Position numbers and translations under genes: made by a program. Under the pieces are notes generated by a model, which made no database searches, was not told where the DNA came from, and saw only the letters and a list, made by a program, of their open reading frames with translations. A stretch of 64,000 nucleotides of DNA from Alicycliphilus denitrificans K601 (GTDB taxonomy: Bacteria; Pseudomonadota; Gammaproteobacteria; Burkholderiales; Burkholderiaceae_C): contig NC_015422.1 of NCBI RefSeq assembly GCF_000204645.1, positions 4,851,001 through 4,915,000 on the forward strand. Direction: 5' to 3'. Positions within the stretch are counted from its first letter, which is position 1, and the number at the start of each line of letters is the position of its first letter. Positions 45,886 through 52,943 of the stretch are shown one piece after another.

Positions 45886-47268
45886 ATGCGCATCAAAGCG
45901 GTCCTGGGCATCTGGTTGCTCGTCATCACCCTGGCATGGATAGCGGTGGTGCCGGCCGGACCGGGCGTGCAACCGCTGTTCGATGCCCAGGGCGCGGCCA
46001 CGGGCTGGTGGCAGTTGCGCCAGCATGCCCTGTACCTCACGGGGCTGTGGAGCATCGGCCTGATGGCCCTGGCCATGGTGCTGGCGCTGCGCCTGCCCTG
46101 GCTGGAGCGCCCGCTGGGCGGCATGGACCAAGTCTACCGCCTGCACAAGTGGGCGGGCATTGGCGCGGCCGTCGCGGCCATCGCGCACTGGGGCTCCAAG
46201 GAGTCGAGCGGCTGGATCAAGGCCCTGTGGGGCCGCGCCGGCAAACCCGAGCACGACGCCGTGCTGCCCTGGCTCACCGACGCGCGCGGCCTTGCCAAGG
46301 ACCTGGGCGAATGGGCCTTCTACCTGCTGCTGGCCATGGTGGCCGTCACGCTGCTGACCCGGCTGCTGTCCTACAGGCCCTGGCGCCTGCTGCACCGCGC
46401 CATGCCGCTGCTGTTCCTGGCGCTGGCACTGCACACGGCAGCCCTGATGCCGCTCTCCTTCTGGGCGCTGCCGCTGGGCCTGCTCATGGGCACGCTGCTG
46501 GCGCTGGGCAGCTTGGCGGCCCTCTGGTCGCTGGCGGGCCGGATCGGCCGCGCGCGCAGCCACCAGGGGCGTATCCATGCCGTGCGCGCGCTCGGCGATG
46601 GCGGCCCGCTCGCACCCGTCGAGGTGGTCTGCTCCCTGCCCGCCAGCTGGCCAAGCCACCGTGCGGGGCAGTTCGCCTTCGTGCGCTTCGACCGTGCGGA
46701 GGGACAGCACCCCTTCACCATCGCCAGCGCCCCCGGCAGCCTGGGGCGCAGCGACCAGGGCGAGCCGCTGCTGCGCCTGGTCATCAAGCCACTGGGCGAC
46801 TACACCCGCACCCTGGGCCAGCGCCTGCGCGTGGGCCAGCGCGTGGACATCGAAGGCCCCTACGGCCGCTTCGACGGCCGGGGCCGCCAGCGGCGCCAGC
46901 AGGTGTGGGTGGCGGGCGGCGTGGGCGTGACGCCCTTCCTGGCGCTGCTGGAGGCACGCCAGCCGGGCGCGGCCCCCGCGCGCGCCCATTCGCAACCCGT
47001 GCACATGCACTACTGCACCCGCGACGCGGCGCGCGACCCGCTGCTGCCGCGCCTGCGCCAGCTGTGCGCGCAGGCCCAGCCGCCCGTGCGACTCAGCGTG
47101 CACGACGACGCACTGGGCCAGCGCCTCACGCCCCAGGCCCTGGAGGCCACGGCCGGGCCGCTGGACATCTGGTTCTGCGGCCCGCAGGGCCTGGGCGAGC
47201 TGCTCGCGGCGCACGCCGGCGGCACGCGTGCCTGGCGGCTGCACCGCGAATCATTCGCCATGCGTTGA
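45886..47268 (+). CDS. Ferric-reductase-like transmembrane flavoprotein
   Basis: The 460-residue protein has six N-terminal helices (residues 5-225) with heme-ligand-type His residues (YRLHKWAGIGAAVAAIAHWGSK, LLFLALALHTAALM), then a ferredoxin-NADP reductase half with HPFTIASAP (FAD), GDYTRTL, VWVAGGVGVTPFLALLE (NAD(P)H) and IWFCGPQGLG near the end. It would carry electrons from cytosolic NAD(P)H through heme b to the periplasm, as ferric reductases and NOX-type enzymes do. AGGAG precedes the start. Confidence 0.9.
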   Translation: MRIKAVLGIWLLVITLAWIAVVPAGPGVQPLFDAQGAATGWWQLRQHALYLTGLWSIGLMALAMVLALRLPWLERPLGGMDQVYRLHKWAGIGAAVAAIAHWGSKESSGWIKALWGRAGKPEHDAVLPWLTDARGLAKDLGEWAFYLLLAMVAVTLLTRLLSYRPWRLLHRAMPLLFLALALHTAALMPLSFWALPLGLLMGTLLALGSLAALWSLAGRIGRARSHQGRIHAVRALGDGGPLAPVEVVCSLPASWPSHRAGQFAFVRFDRAEGQHPFTIASAPGSLGRSDQGEPLLRLVIKPLGDYTRTLGQRLRVGQRVDIEGPYGRFDGRGRQRRQQVWVAGGVGVTPFLALLEARQPGAAPARAHSQPVHMHYCTRDAARDPLLPRLRQLCAQAQPPVRLSVHDDALGQRLTPQALEATAGPLDIWFCGPQGLGELLAAHAGGTRAWRLHRESFAMR

Positions 47269-47343
47269 CCCCGTGCAACAGGCCGAGGCCGGAACGCAGT
47301 TATGTTTCGGACTGCGAAGTCGCATGCCCCCATTGGAGAGACC

Positions 47344-47898
47344 ATGAAACCGCTCGACAACCGCTACCACCCCCTGCTGATCGGTGTGCACTGGCTGACC
47401 CTGGCGCTGCTGATCGCCGTCTATGCGCTGATCGAGCTGCGCGGGATCTATCCCAAGGGCAGCGCGGCCCACGACCTGATGAAAACATGGCACTTCACGC
47501 TGGGCTTGACCGTGCTCGCCCTCGTCCTGGTCCGCCTGCCGCTGCGCCTGGCCTGGCGCGCGCCACCGATCACCCCTGCGCCGCCCGCCTGGCAGCATCG
47601 CCTGGCGACGGCCATGCACGTGGCACTGTACGTGCTGCTGCTGGTGCTGCCAGTGCTGGGCTGGCTCACGCTCTCTGCCAAGGGCAAGGCGATCCCATTC
47701 TTCGCGCTGCAACTGCCGCCCCTGATCGGCGCGGACAAGGCGCTGGGCAACAACCTGGAGCAGATCCACGGCTTCATCGGCGACATCGGCTTCCTGCTGA
47801 TCGGCCTGCACGCCGGCGCCGCGCTGTACCACCACTACCTGGTGCGCGACGACACGCTGCGGCGCATGTGGCCTTCGCGCCCGGCGGCGCGGCGCTAG
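47344..47898 (+). CDS. Cytochrome b561 family protein
   Basis: This 184-residue protein has four helices and conserved heme-b histidines in YHPLLIGVHWLTL, KTWHFTLG, ATAMHVALYVLLLVLPVLGW and GLHAGAALYHHYLVRDDTL. The layout matches CybB/YceJ-type cytochrome b561 proteins, which pass electrons between quinol or superoxide and periplasmic partners. In the middle of the redox operon it offers a second route for electrons across the membrane. Confidence 0.9.
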   Translation: MKPLDNRYHPLLIGVHWLTLALLIAVYALIELRGIYPKGSAAHDLMKTWHFTLGLTVLALVLVRLPLRLAWRAPPITPAPPAWQHRLATAMHVALYVLLLVLPVLGWLTLSAKGKAIPFFALQLPPLIGADKALGNNLEQIHGFIGDIGFLLIGLHAGAALYHHYLVRDDTLRRMWPSRPAARR

Positions 47899-47946
47899 CG
47901 CCTTCGCCCAACGACCTGGTTCCGCTTGCAAAGAAAGGGCTCGACC

Positions 47947-48315
47947 ATGAAATCCCTCATCCCCTGCCTGTTCGCCCTGTCCCTGGGCACCACGGCCTCC
48001 CCGGCGCTGGCCGACGACGATTGCGATGCCCCCGTCGGGCGCTGGCAGCCACGCGATGCCGTGCTGCAGCACGCGGCGCGCCAGGGCTGGCAGGTGCAGC
48101 GCCTGAAGATCGACGACGGCTGCTACGAGATCCGCGGCCAGGATGCCCAGGGGCGCGCCTTCAAGGCCCGGCTCGACCCCGAGACGCTGCGCGTGGTGAA
48201 GATGAAGTGGCGCGACCGCGACCACGAACGCCACCGCGAGCGCACCCGGGGCCAGGACGCGGCCCCCGCTGCCCCGCCGGCCCTGGGCACCACGCCGCGC
48301 GGCCAGACCGAATGA
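47947..48315 (+). CDS. PepSY-domain secreted protein with charged C-terminal tail
   Basis: The 122-residue protein has a signal peptide (SLIPCLFALSLGTTASPALA) followed by DDDCDAPVGRWQ, then a PepSY domain (VLQHAARQGWQVQRLKIDDGCYEIRGQDAQGRAFKARLDPETLRVVKMK) and a basic/Pro-rich tail. Two cysteines (in DDDCDAP and DDGCYEI) could form a disulfide. This is the third PepSY protein of the locus. Confidence 0.85.
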   Translation: MKSLIPCLFALSLGTTASPALADDDCDAPVGRWQPRDAVLQHAARQGWQVQRLKIDDGCYEIRGQDAQGRAFKARLDPETLRVVKMKWRDRDHERHRERTRGQDAAPAAPPALGTTPRGQTE

Positions 48316-48337
48316 CCCCCTGTACCGGAGAACCCAT

Positions 48338-48817
48338 ATGTCCACCAAACCCCTGCTGACTGCCATCGCCGCCGCCTGCGCGCTCGCCCTGCCCGCCCTG
48401 GGCCAGGCGCGCCAGGTCACCCTGACCACCCAGCTCAAGAACTACGGCGGCGACGGCGCCTACCTCGCCGTCTACCTCACCGACGCCAAGGGCGCCTACG
48501 CCGGCACGCTGTGGGTGGCCGGCGGCAAGGCCAAGTACTACAAGCATCTGTCGGACTGGAACCGCCTGTCCGCCGGCGACGCCAGGCGCCTGAACGGCGT
48601 GACCGGCGCCAGCGTGGGCGCGGGGCGCACGCTGAAGGTGACGGCCGACCTGGCCGACGCGCTGATCGACGCCGGCTACGAGATCCGCGTCGATGCCGCC
48701 GTGGAGGACATGCGCGACAGCCCCGGCGAGATCCGCCTGCCTCTGACCACGCAGAACGCCGGCAAGCCCCAGCCGGGCAGGCAGTACATCCAGTCGCTGA
48801 CCTACCAGCTGCAATGA
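48338..48817 (+). CDS. DUF2271 secreted protein, candidate flavinylation substrate
   Basis: This 159-residue protein has a signal peptide (LTAIAAACALALPALGQA) and a DUF2271 domain with YLAVYLTDAKGAYAGTLWVAGGKAKYYKHLSDW. The segment RRLNGVTGASVGAG contains T-G-A-S (residues 89-92), close to the D-x-x-(S/T)-G-A-(T/S) acceptor motif of ApbE, which puts FMN on the last Ser/Thr (here Ser92). ApbE is encoded two genes downstream. Its stop overlaps the start of the reductase gene. It is probably a periplasmic electron carrier. Confidence 0.85.
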   Translation: MSTKPLLTAIAAACALALPALGQARQVTLTTQLKNYGGDGAYLAVYLTDAKGAYAGTLWVAGGKAKYYKHLSDWNRLSAGDARRLNGVTGASVGAGRTLKVTADLADALIDAGYEIRVDAAVEDMRDSPGEIRLPLTTQNAGKPQPGRQYIQSLTYQLQ

Positions 48818-51024
48818 CCATGGGCTGGAAATCCGTCCACCGCTGGCTCGGCCTGACCCTGGGCACCCTGGCCATGGTGCTGGGCCTGTCGGGCGCGCTG
48901 CTGGCCATCGATCCGCTGCAGCAGGCCTGGCAGGCCCCGGCCGCCGCGCCCGGCCTGCCCGTGGCCACGCTGGTGCAGCGAGTGCAGGCCGGCATGCCGG
49001 GCGTGGAGGAGATCCGCCGCCTTCCGTCGGGCGCCATCGCCGCCTTCGGTTTTTCCGGCGAGCAGGCGCAGGCGCTGTATGTCGATCCGGCCGACGGACG
49101 GCTGCTCGGCCCGTACCAGCCGTCGAGCATGCCGCGCTGGGTCAAGAACCTGCACCGTGCCCTGCTGCTGGGCGACGCCGGGCGCTGGGCCGCGGCGGGC
49201 GCGGCGCTGGCCATGGCGGTGCTGTCGGTGTCGGGCCTGGTGCTGCTGCTGCGCCGCATGGGCGGCTGGCGGCAGCTGGCGGGCCGGGTGCGCGGCACGC
49301 TGGCGCAGCGCCTGCACGTGCTCGCGGGCCGGGTGGTGCTGGCGGTGCTGTGCCTGTCCTCGGTGACGGCGCTGCTCATGAGCGCGTCTACGCTGGGGCT
49401 GGTGGCGCCCGGCGCCGGGCCCGAGCCCGAGGTGGCCTCCACCGCCGTCAGCGCCGCCCCCCTGCCTGCCGGCAAGCTTCCCCTGCTGCAGGACCTGCGC
49501 ACGGGCGACCTGCGCAGGCTCAACCTGCCCGACGCCACCGACCCCACCGACACCTGGCAGGTCACCACGGTCCAGGGCCAGGGCTGGATGGACCGCTACA
49601 GCGGCCAGACCCTGGCCTGGCAGGAAGCGACGGCCGCCCAGCGCATCGACGACTGGGCGCGCGTGCTGCACACGGGCGAGAGCGCCTGGCCCTGGGCCGT
49701 GGTGCTGGGCCTGTCGGGCCTGAGCGTTCTGCTGTTCTGGGCCACCGGCGTGCTGATCTGGTGGCAGGAACGGCAGGGCGCGGTGCGCATCGCGGACAAC
49801 TGCACTCTGCCGCAGGCCGACGTCCTGGTCTTCGTCGCCAGCGAGGGCGGCAGCACCTGGGGCTTTGCCCAGGCGCTGCACGGCGCGCTGGTGCGGGCCG
49901 GCCATCGCGTGCACAGCACGGGCCTGGAGCATTTCCAGACCACGCCCGCCACCCGGCAGGTGTTCATCCTGGCCGCCACCTATGGAGAGGGCCAGCCCCC
50001 GGCGCACGCGCGCCATGCCCTGCAGCGCATCGCCGCGCAGGCCGCAGGCGCCGTGCCGGTGACGGTGCTGGGCTTCGGCGACCGGCAGTACCCCTCCTTC
50101 TGCGCCTTTGCCCAGGCCATCGAGCAGACGCTGCGCGCCCGGGGCTGGCCCGCGCTGCTGCCGCTGGAATGCATACACCAGCAGTCCAGCCAGCAGTTCG
50201 CCCGCTGGGGCGGGGCGCTGGCGCAGGCGCTGGGCGAACCGCTCGCTATCGACTACCGGCCGCGCCTGCCGCCCACCACGGCGCTCACGCTGGTGTCGCG
50301 GCGCGACTATCCGGGGCAGGACGGCCGCCCCACGGCCATCCTGCGTTTCTCATGGCCGCGGCTGCCATGGCACGAACGCCTGCGCGGGCACGGCCTGGCG
50401 CGCTTTGCGGCGGGCGACCTGGTGGGCATCGTGGCGCCGGGCAGCGCCGTGCCGCGCTACTACTCGCTGGCCTCCGGCAGCGCGGACGGCTTTCTCGAAA
50501 TCTGCGTGCGCCAGTGGCCCGGCGGCCTGTGCTCCTCGCACCTGCTGGGCCTCAAGCCGGGAGACGGCACCCAGGCCTTCATCCGCAGCAACCCGGGCTT
50601 TGCCCTGCAGGACCGGCCGCGCAGCGCGCTGCTGATCGGCGCGGGCACGGGCGTGGCCCCGCTGGCGGGCTTCATCCGGAGCAACGACGGCCGCACGGCC
50701 ATGCACCTGTACTTCGGCGCGCGCGACCCGGCGCGCGACTATTACTTCGAGCCCGAGATCCAGCGCTGGCGCGACGAGCAGCGCCTGGCCAGCGTGCAGA
50801 CCGCCTTCTCGCGCGTGCCCGGGGGCGGCTACGTGCAGGACGTCCTGCGCCGCGACCGCGAGCGCCTGCGCGCGCTGCTGGCCGGCGGTGCCATCGTGCG
50901 CGTGTGCGGCAGCCGCCCCATGGCGCAGGCCGTGGCACAGGTGCTGGACGACATCCTGGGCACGCTGGGCCTGAGCGTGCGCGAGCTCAAGGTCAAGGGG
51001 CGCTATGCCGAAGACCTGTTCTGA
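48814..51024 (+). CDS. PepSY-TM / flavodoxin / FNR fusion reductase
   Basis: The 736-residue protein joins three parts: a PepSY-TM module (1-330: WKSVHRWLGLTLGTLAMVLGLSGALLA, then WVKNLHRALLLGDAG and a helix near 315), a flavodoxin-like domain (335-470: VLVFVASEGGSTWGFAQ, AATYGEGQPP, LGFGDRQYPSF) and an FNR domain (490-736: RYYSLASGS for FAD, LIGAGTGVAPLAGFI for NADPH, terminal KGRYAEDLF). It resembles sulfite-reductase-flavoprotein/PepSY hybrids linked to iron or flavin reduction. Electrons would run NADPH to FAD to FMN to membrane heme to periplasm. Confidence 0.92.
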   Translation: MTMGWKSVHRWLGLTLGTLAMVLGLSGALLAIDPLQQAWQAPAAAPGLPVATLVQRVQAGMPGVEEIRRLPSGAIAAFGFSGEQAQALYVDPADGRLLGPYQPSSMPRWVKNLHRALLLGDAGRWAAAGAALAMAVLSVSGLVLLLRRMGGWRQLAGRVRGTLAQRLHVLAGRVVLAVLCLSSVTALLMSASTLGLVAPGAGPEPEVASTAVSAAPLPAGKLPLLQDLRTGDLRRLNLPDATDPTDTWQVTTVQGQGWMDRYSGQTLAWQEATAAQRIDDWARVLHTGESAWPWAVVLGLSGLSVLLFWATGVLIWWQERQGAVRIADNCTLPQADVLVFVASEGGSTWGFAQALHGALVRAGHRVHSTGLEHFQTTPATRQVFILAATYGEGQPPAHARHALQRIAAQAAGAVPVTVLGFGDRQYPSFCAFAQAIEQTLRARGWPALLPLECIHQQSSQQFARWGGALAQALGEPLAIDYRPRLPPTTALTLVSRRDYPGQDGRPTAILRFSWPRLPWHERLRGHGLARFAAGDLVGIVAPGSAVPRYYSLASGSADGFLEICVRQWPGGLCSSHLLGLKPGDGTQAFIRSNPGFALQDRPRSALLIGAGTGVAPLAGFIRSNDGRTAMHLYFGARDPARDYYFEPEIQRWRDEQRLASVQTAFSRVPGGGYVQDVLRRDRERLRALLAGGAIVRVCGSRPMAQAVAQVLDDILGTLGLSVRELKVKGRYAEDLF

Positions 51025-51982
51025 GGCCGGGGCGCCCCTCACGCGCCTGCAGCTGCACGGCCCCGCCATGGGCACGCGCTGGTCAGTCGGCTGCGACGCG
51101 CCCGCAGGGATGGACCACAAGGCGCTGCATGCCGCCCTGCAGGCCGCCGTGGCACAGGTAGACGCGCAGATGTCGCCCTACAAGCCGGACAGCGACCTGC
51201 TGCGCCTGAACCGCGCACCCGCCGGCGCCTGGATCGACCTGCCCACCGAAATGCTGCAGGTGCTCGCCCGCGCGCTGGAAGTCTGCCGCCTGAGCGGTGG
51301 CGCCTTCGAACCCGCCGTGGGCGCGCTCGTCGATGCCTGGGGCTTTGGCGCCGCGCGCGATGCGCCCGACGCGCAGGCCATCCACGCCGCCCGGGCCGCC
51401 CATGCCGCGCCCCGCCCGCCGACGCACCAGGCGCTGGAACTGGACCTGCCCGCGGGCCGCGCGCGCAAGCACGCCCCGCTGCAGCTCGACCTGTGCGGCA
51501 TCGCCAAGGGCTATGCGGTGGACCGCATGTGCGACATGCTGCAACGGCACGGCGTGCGCCACGCGCTGGCGGCGCTCGACGGCGAGTTGCGCGCCCTCGG
51601 CCCCCAGGCCGACGGCGCCCCCTGGGCCGTGGCGCTGGAGAGCCCCCTGGAGGGCCGCCGCAGCGCGCAGGGCGTGATCGAACTGCAGGACCTGGCCGTC
51701 GCCACCTCGGGCGACTACCGGCGCTTCGTGCGGGTGGGCCAGACGCGCCTGGCGCACAGCATGGACGGACGCCGCGGCGCGCCGGTGAACAACGGCGTGG
51801 CCTCCGTCACCGTGCTCGCACCGAACTGCATGGACGCCGACGCCTGGGCCACGGCGCTGCTGGTGGCCGGCCCCGGCGAAGGCCTGGCCCTGGCGCAGCG
51901 CCTGGGGCTGGAGGCGCTGTGGCTGCTGCGCCGCGGCGGCGCGCTGGTGCAACTGGGGCTGGGGCGGTTCGGCGGCGCGTGA
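51005..51982 (+). CDS. apbE: FAD:protein FMN transferase ApbE
   Basis: The 325-residue protein has the ApbE segments GPAMGTRWSV, SDLLRLNR, GGAFEPAVGALVDAWGFG, LDLCGIAKGYAVDRM, AVATSGDYRRF and a diverged LAHSMDGRRGAPVNN for the usual SHTIDPRTG. The canonical GGE of the FAD site reads DGE (ALAALDGELRALG). There is no signal peptide or lipobox, unusual for an enzyme whose targets are outside. It attaches FMN to Ser/Thr of partner proteins and overlaps the reductase gene by 20 bases. Confidence 0.9.
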   Translation: MPKTCSEAGAPLTRLQLHGPAMGTRWSVGCDAPAGMDHKALHAALQAAVAQVDAQMSPYKPDSDLLRLNRAPAGAWIDLPTEMLQVLARALEVCRLSGGAFEPAVGALVDAWGFGAARDAPDAQAIHAARAAHAAPRPPTHQALELDLPAGRARKHAPLQLDLCGIAKGYAVDRMCDMLQRHGVRHALAALDGELRALGPQADGAPWAVALESPLEGRRSAQGVIELQDLAVATSGDYRRFVRVGQTRLAHSMDGRRGAPVNNGVASVTVLAPNCMDADAWATALLVAGPGEGLALAQRLGLEALWLLRRGGALVQLGLGRFGGA

Positions 51983-52017
51983 ACGGCGGGTGAACCCGGC
52001 ATTCAGCACCGGTTCAC
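51980..52017 (+). promoter_or_regulatory. Four-half-site operator before the small secreted protein
   Basis: TGAAC at 51980 and 51991, TTCAG at 52002 and TTCAC at 52013 are each exactly 11 bases apart, as at 45436-45473. The last half-site is 71 bases before ATG 52084. It begins inside the apbE stop codon. Confidence 0.75.
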
Positions 52018-52083
52018 CGCCCCCGGCGCAGACTGCAGCCACAGTCGATCGCGACTGCAATCAATCCAGCGAAGGAGATCACC

Positions 52084-52389
52084 ATGCGCACCACCGTCAT
52101 TCTCGCCACGATGGCCATGCTGGGCGCCACCATCGCCAGCCCCGCGCTCGCCGCAGACCATGGCCGCGACCGCGGGCACGAGCAGGCCAGCATCCGCAGC
52201 GCCGACGGCTTCGACCATGGCATGCAGGCCGTGCCCAACAACGCCGGGCCGCAGGAACGTGCCCACGGCTGGCGCTACTTCTCGGATCCCCAGGCACGCC
52301 GTGCCGTCGTCATCAGCCCGCAGGGCGACTACTACCTCAGTCGAGGCAAGGGCCTGCGCTGGGTGGCCGGGGCGCAGACGCAGGTCTGA
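52084..52389 (+). CDS. Small secreted protein of unknown function
   Basis: This 101-residue protein has a signal peptide (TVILATMAMLGATIASPALA), a His/Asp/Arg-rich stretch (ADHGRDRGHEQ), and a C-terminal part HGWRYFSDPQARRAVVISPQGDYYLSRGKGLRWV. I do not recognise the family. AAGGAG precedes the ATG. Its promoter region copies the operator of the divergent PepSY operons, so it should belong to the same regulon. Confidence 0.7.
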   Translation: MRTTVILATMAMLGATIASPALAADHGRDRGHEQASIRSADGFDHGMQAVPNNAGPQERAHGWRYFSDPQARRAVVISPQGDYYLSRGKGLRWVAGAQTQV

Positions 52390-52404
52390 CGCAGGCGCTC
52401 GGCT

Positions 52405-52872
52405 CTACGCGCCGCCGTCCTGCGGACCGCCCCACACGGCGGCCTGCAGGTCCAGGGGCAGCTCATGGGCCAGCCCCTGGTGCTCGCGCTCGTGGTGGTG
52501 CTCCAGCACGTGGCGCAGCGCATGCGCCGAATCGAGCAGTTGCAGCACCGCGCGGCGCCGGGCCATCTCGTCGCGCAGGGGATGGGCGGCAGCGGCCTGC
52601 ACGCGCTGCGCGTATTCATCGGCCAGCAGGACGATGCGCTCGTGCTCCAGCAGGTACACGCGCGCGGCCCAGCGCGCGCCCTGGGGCACATGGGGCAGCA
52701 GGCGGGTGTTCTCGATCTCGATGTGCCGCGCCAAGTCCGCGCGCCAGCGCTGCAGGCGCTCCAGCGCGGCACCGAAGTCCGCGCCCACCACATCGAGCAG
52801 ATGGGCCTGCAGCTGCGCATCCAGCCGTTCGTGCTGGTCCTCGAAATAAGCGGGCGGGTGGGTCGTGGCCAT
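52405..52872 (-). CDS. Hemerythrin-like HHE protein
   Basis: The 155-residue all-helical protein has spaced His/Glu ligands typical of HHE cation-binding domains: EDQHERLDAQLQAH, LARHIEIENTRLLPHV, LEHERIVLLADEY and LRHVLEHHHEREHQGLAHEL. Start ATG 52872 (MATTHPPAYFEDQHERLD). It would bind a di-iron centre and act in oxygen, NO or iron handling. It is divergent from the P-type ATPase gene with a 71-base gap. Confidence 0.8.
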   Translation of the reverse strand: MATTHPPAYFEDQHERLDAQLQAHLLDVVGADFGAALERLQRWRADLARHIEIENTRLLPHVPQGARWAARVYLLEHERIVLLADEYAQRVQAAAAHPLRDEMARRRAVLQLLDSAHALRHVLEHHHEREHQGLAHELPLDLQAAVWGGPQDGGA

Positions 52873-52943
52873 CAAGCAAGTCCATCGCAACAGGAAGGAC
52901 GGCTCTTATACACTGCCTAAAAACCCTACCGGCGCCCTGCCCC

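Noticed and set aside
45085..47244. A 719-codon minus-strand frame running through the redox operon
   Set aside because: Only its last 107 codons (PepSY protein) are real. The rest is antisense to the reductase gene, with no ribosome site or motifs.
45541..48359. A long alternative + strand frame through the PepSY and reductase genes
   Set aside because: Its translation is Arg/Pro/Gly/His-rich without domains, while the genes in the other frames have clear motifs and ribosome sites.
52014..52297. Minus-strand small frames opposite the secreted protein at 52084
   Set aside because: The + strand frame has a signal peptide, AAGGAG and a matching operator; the opposite frames have none.
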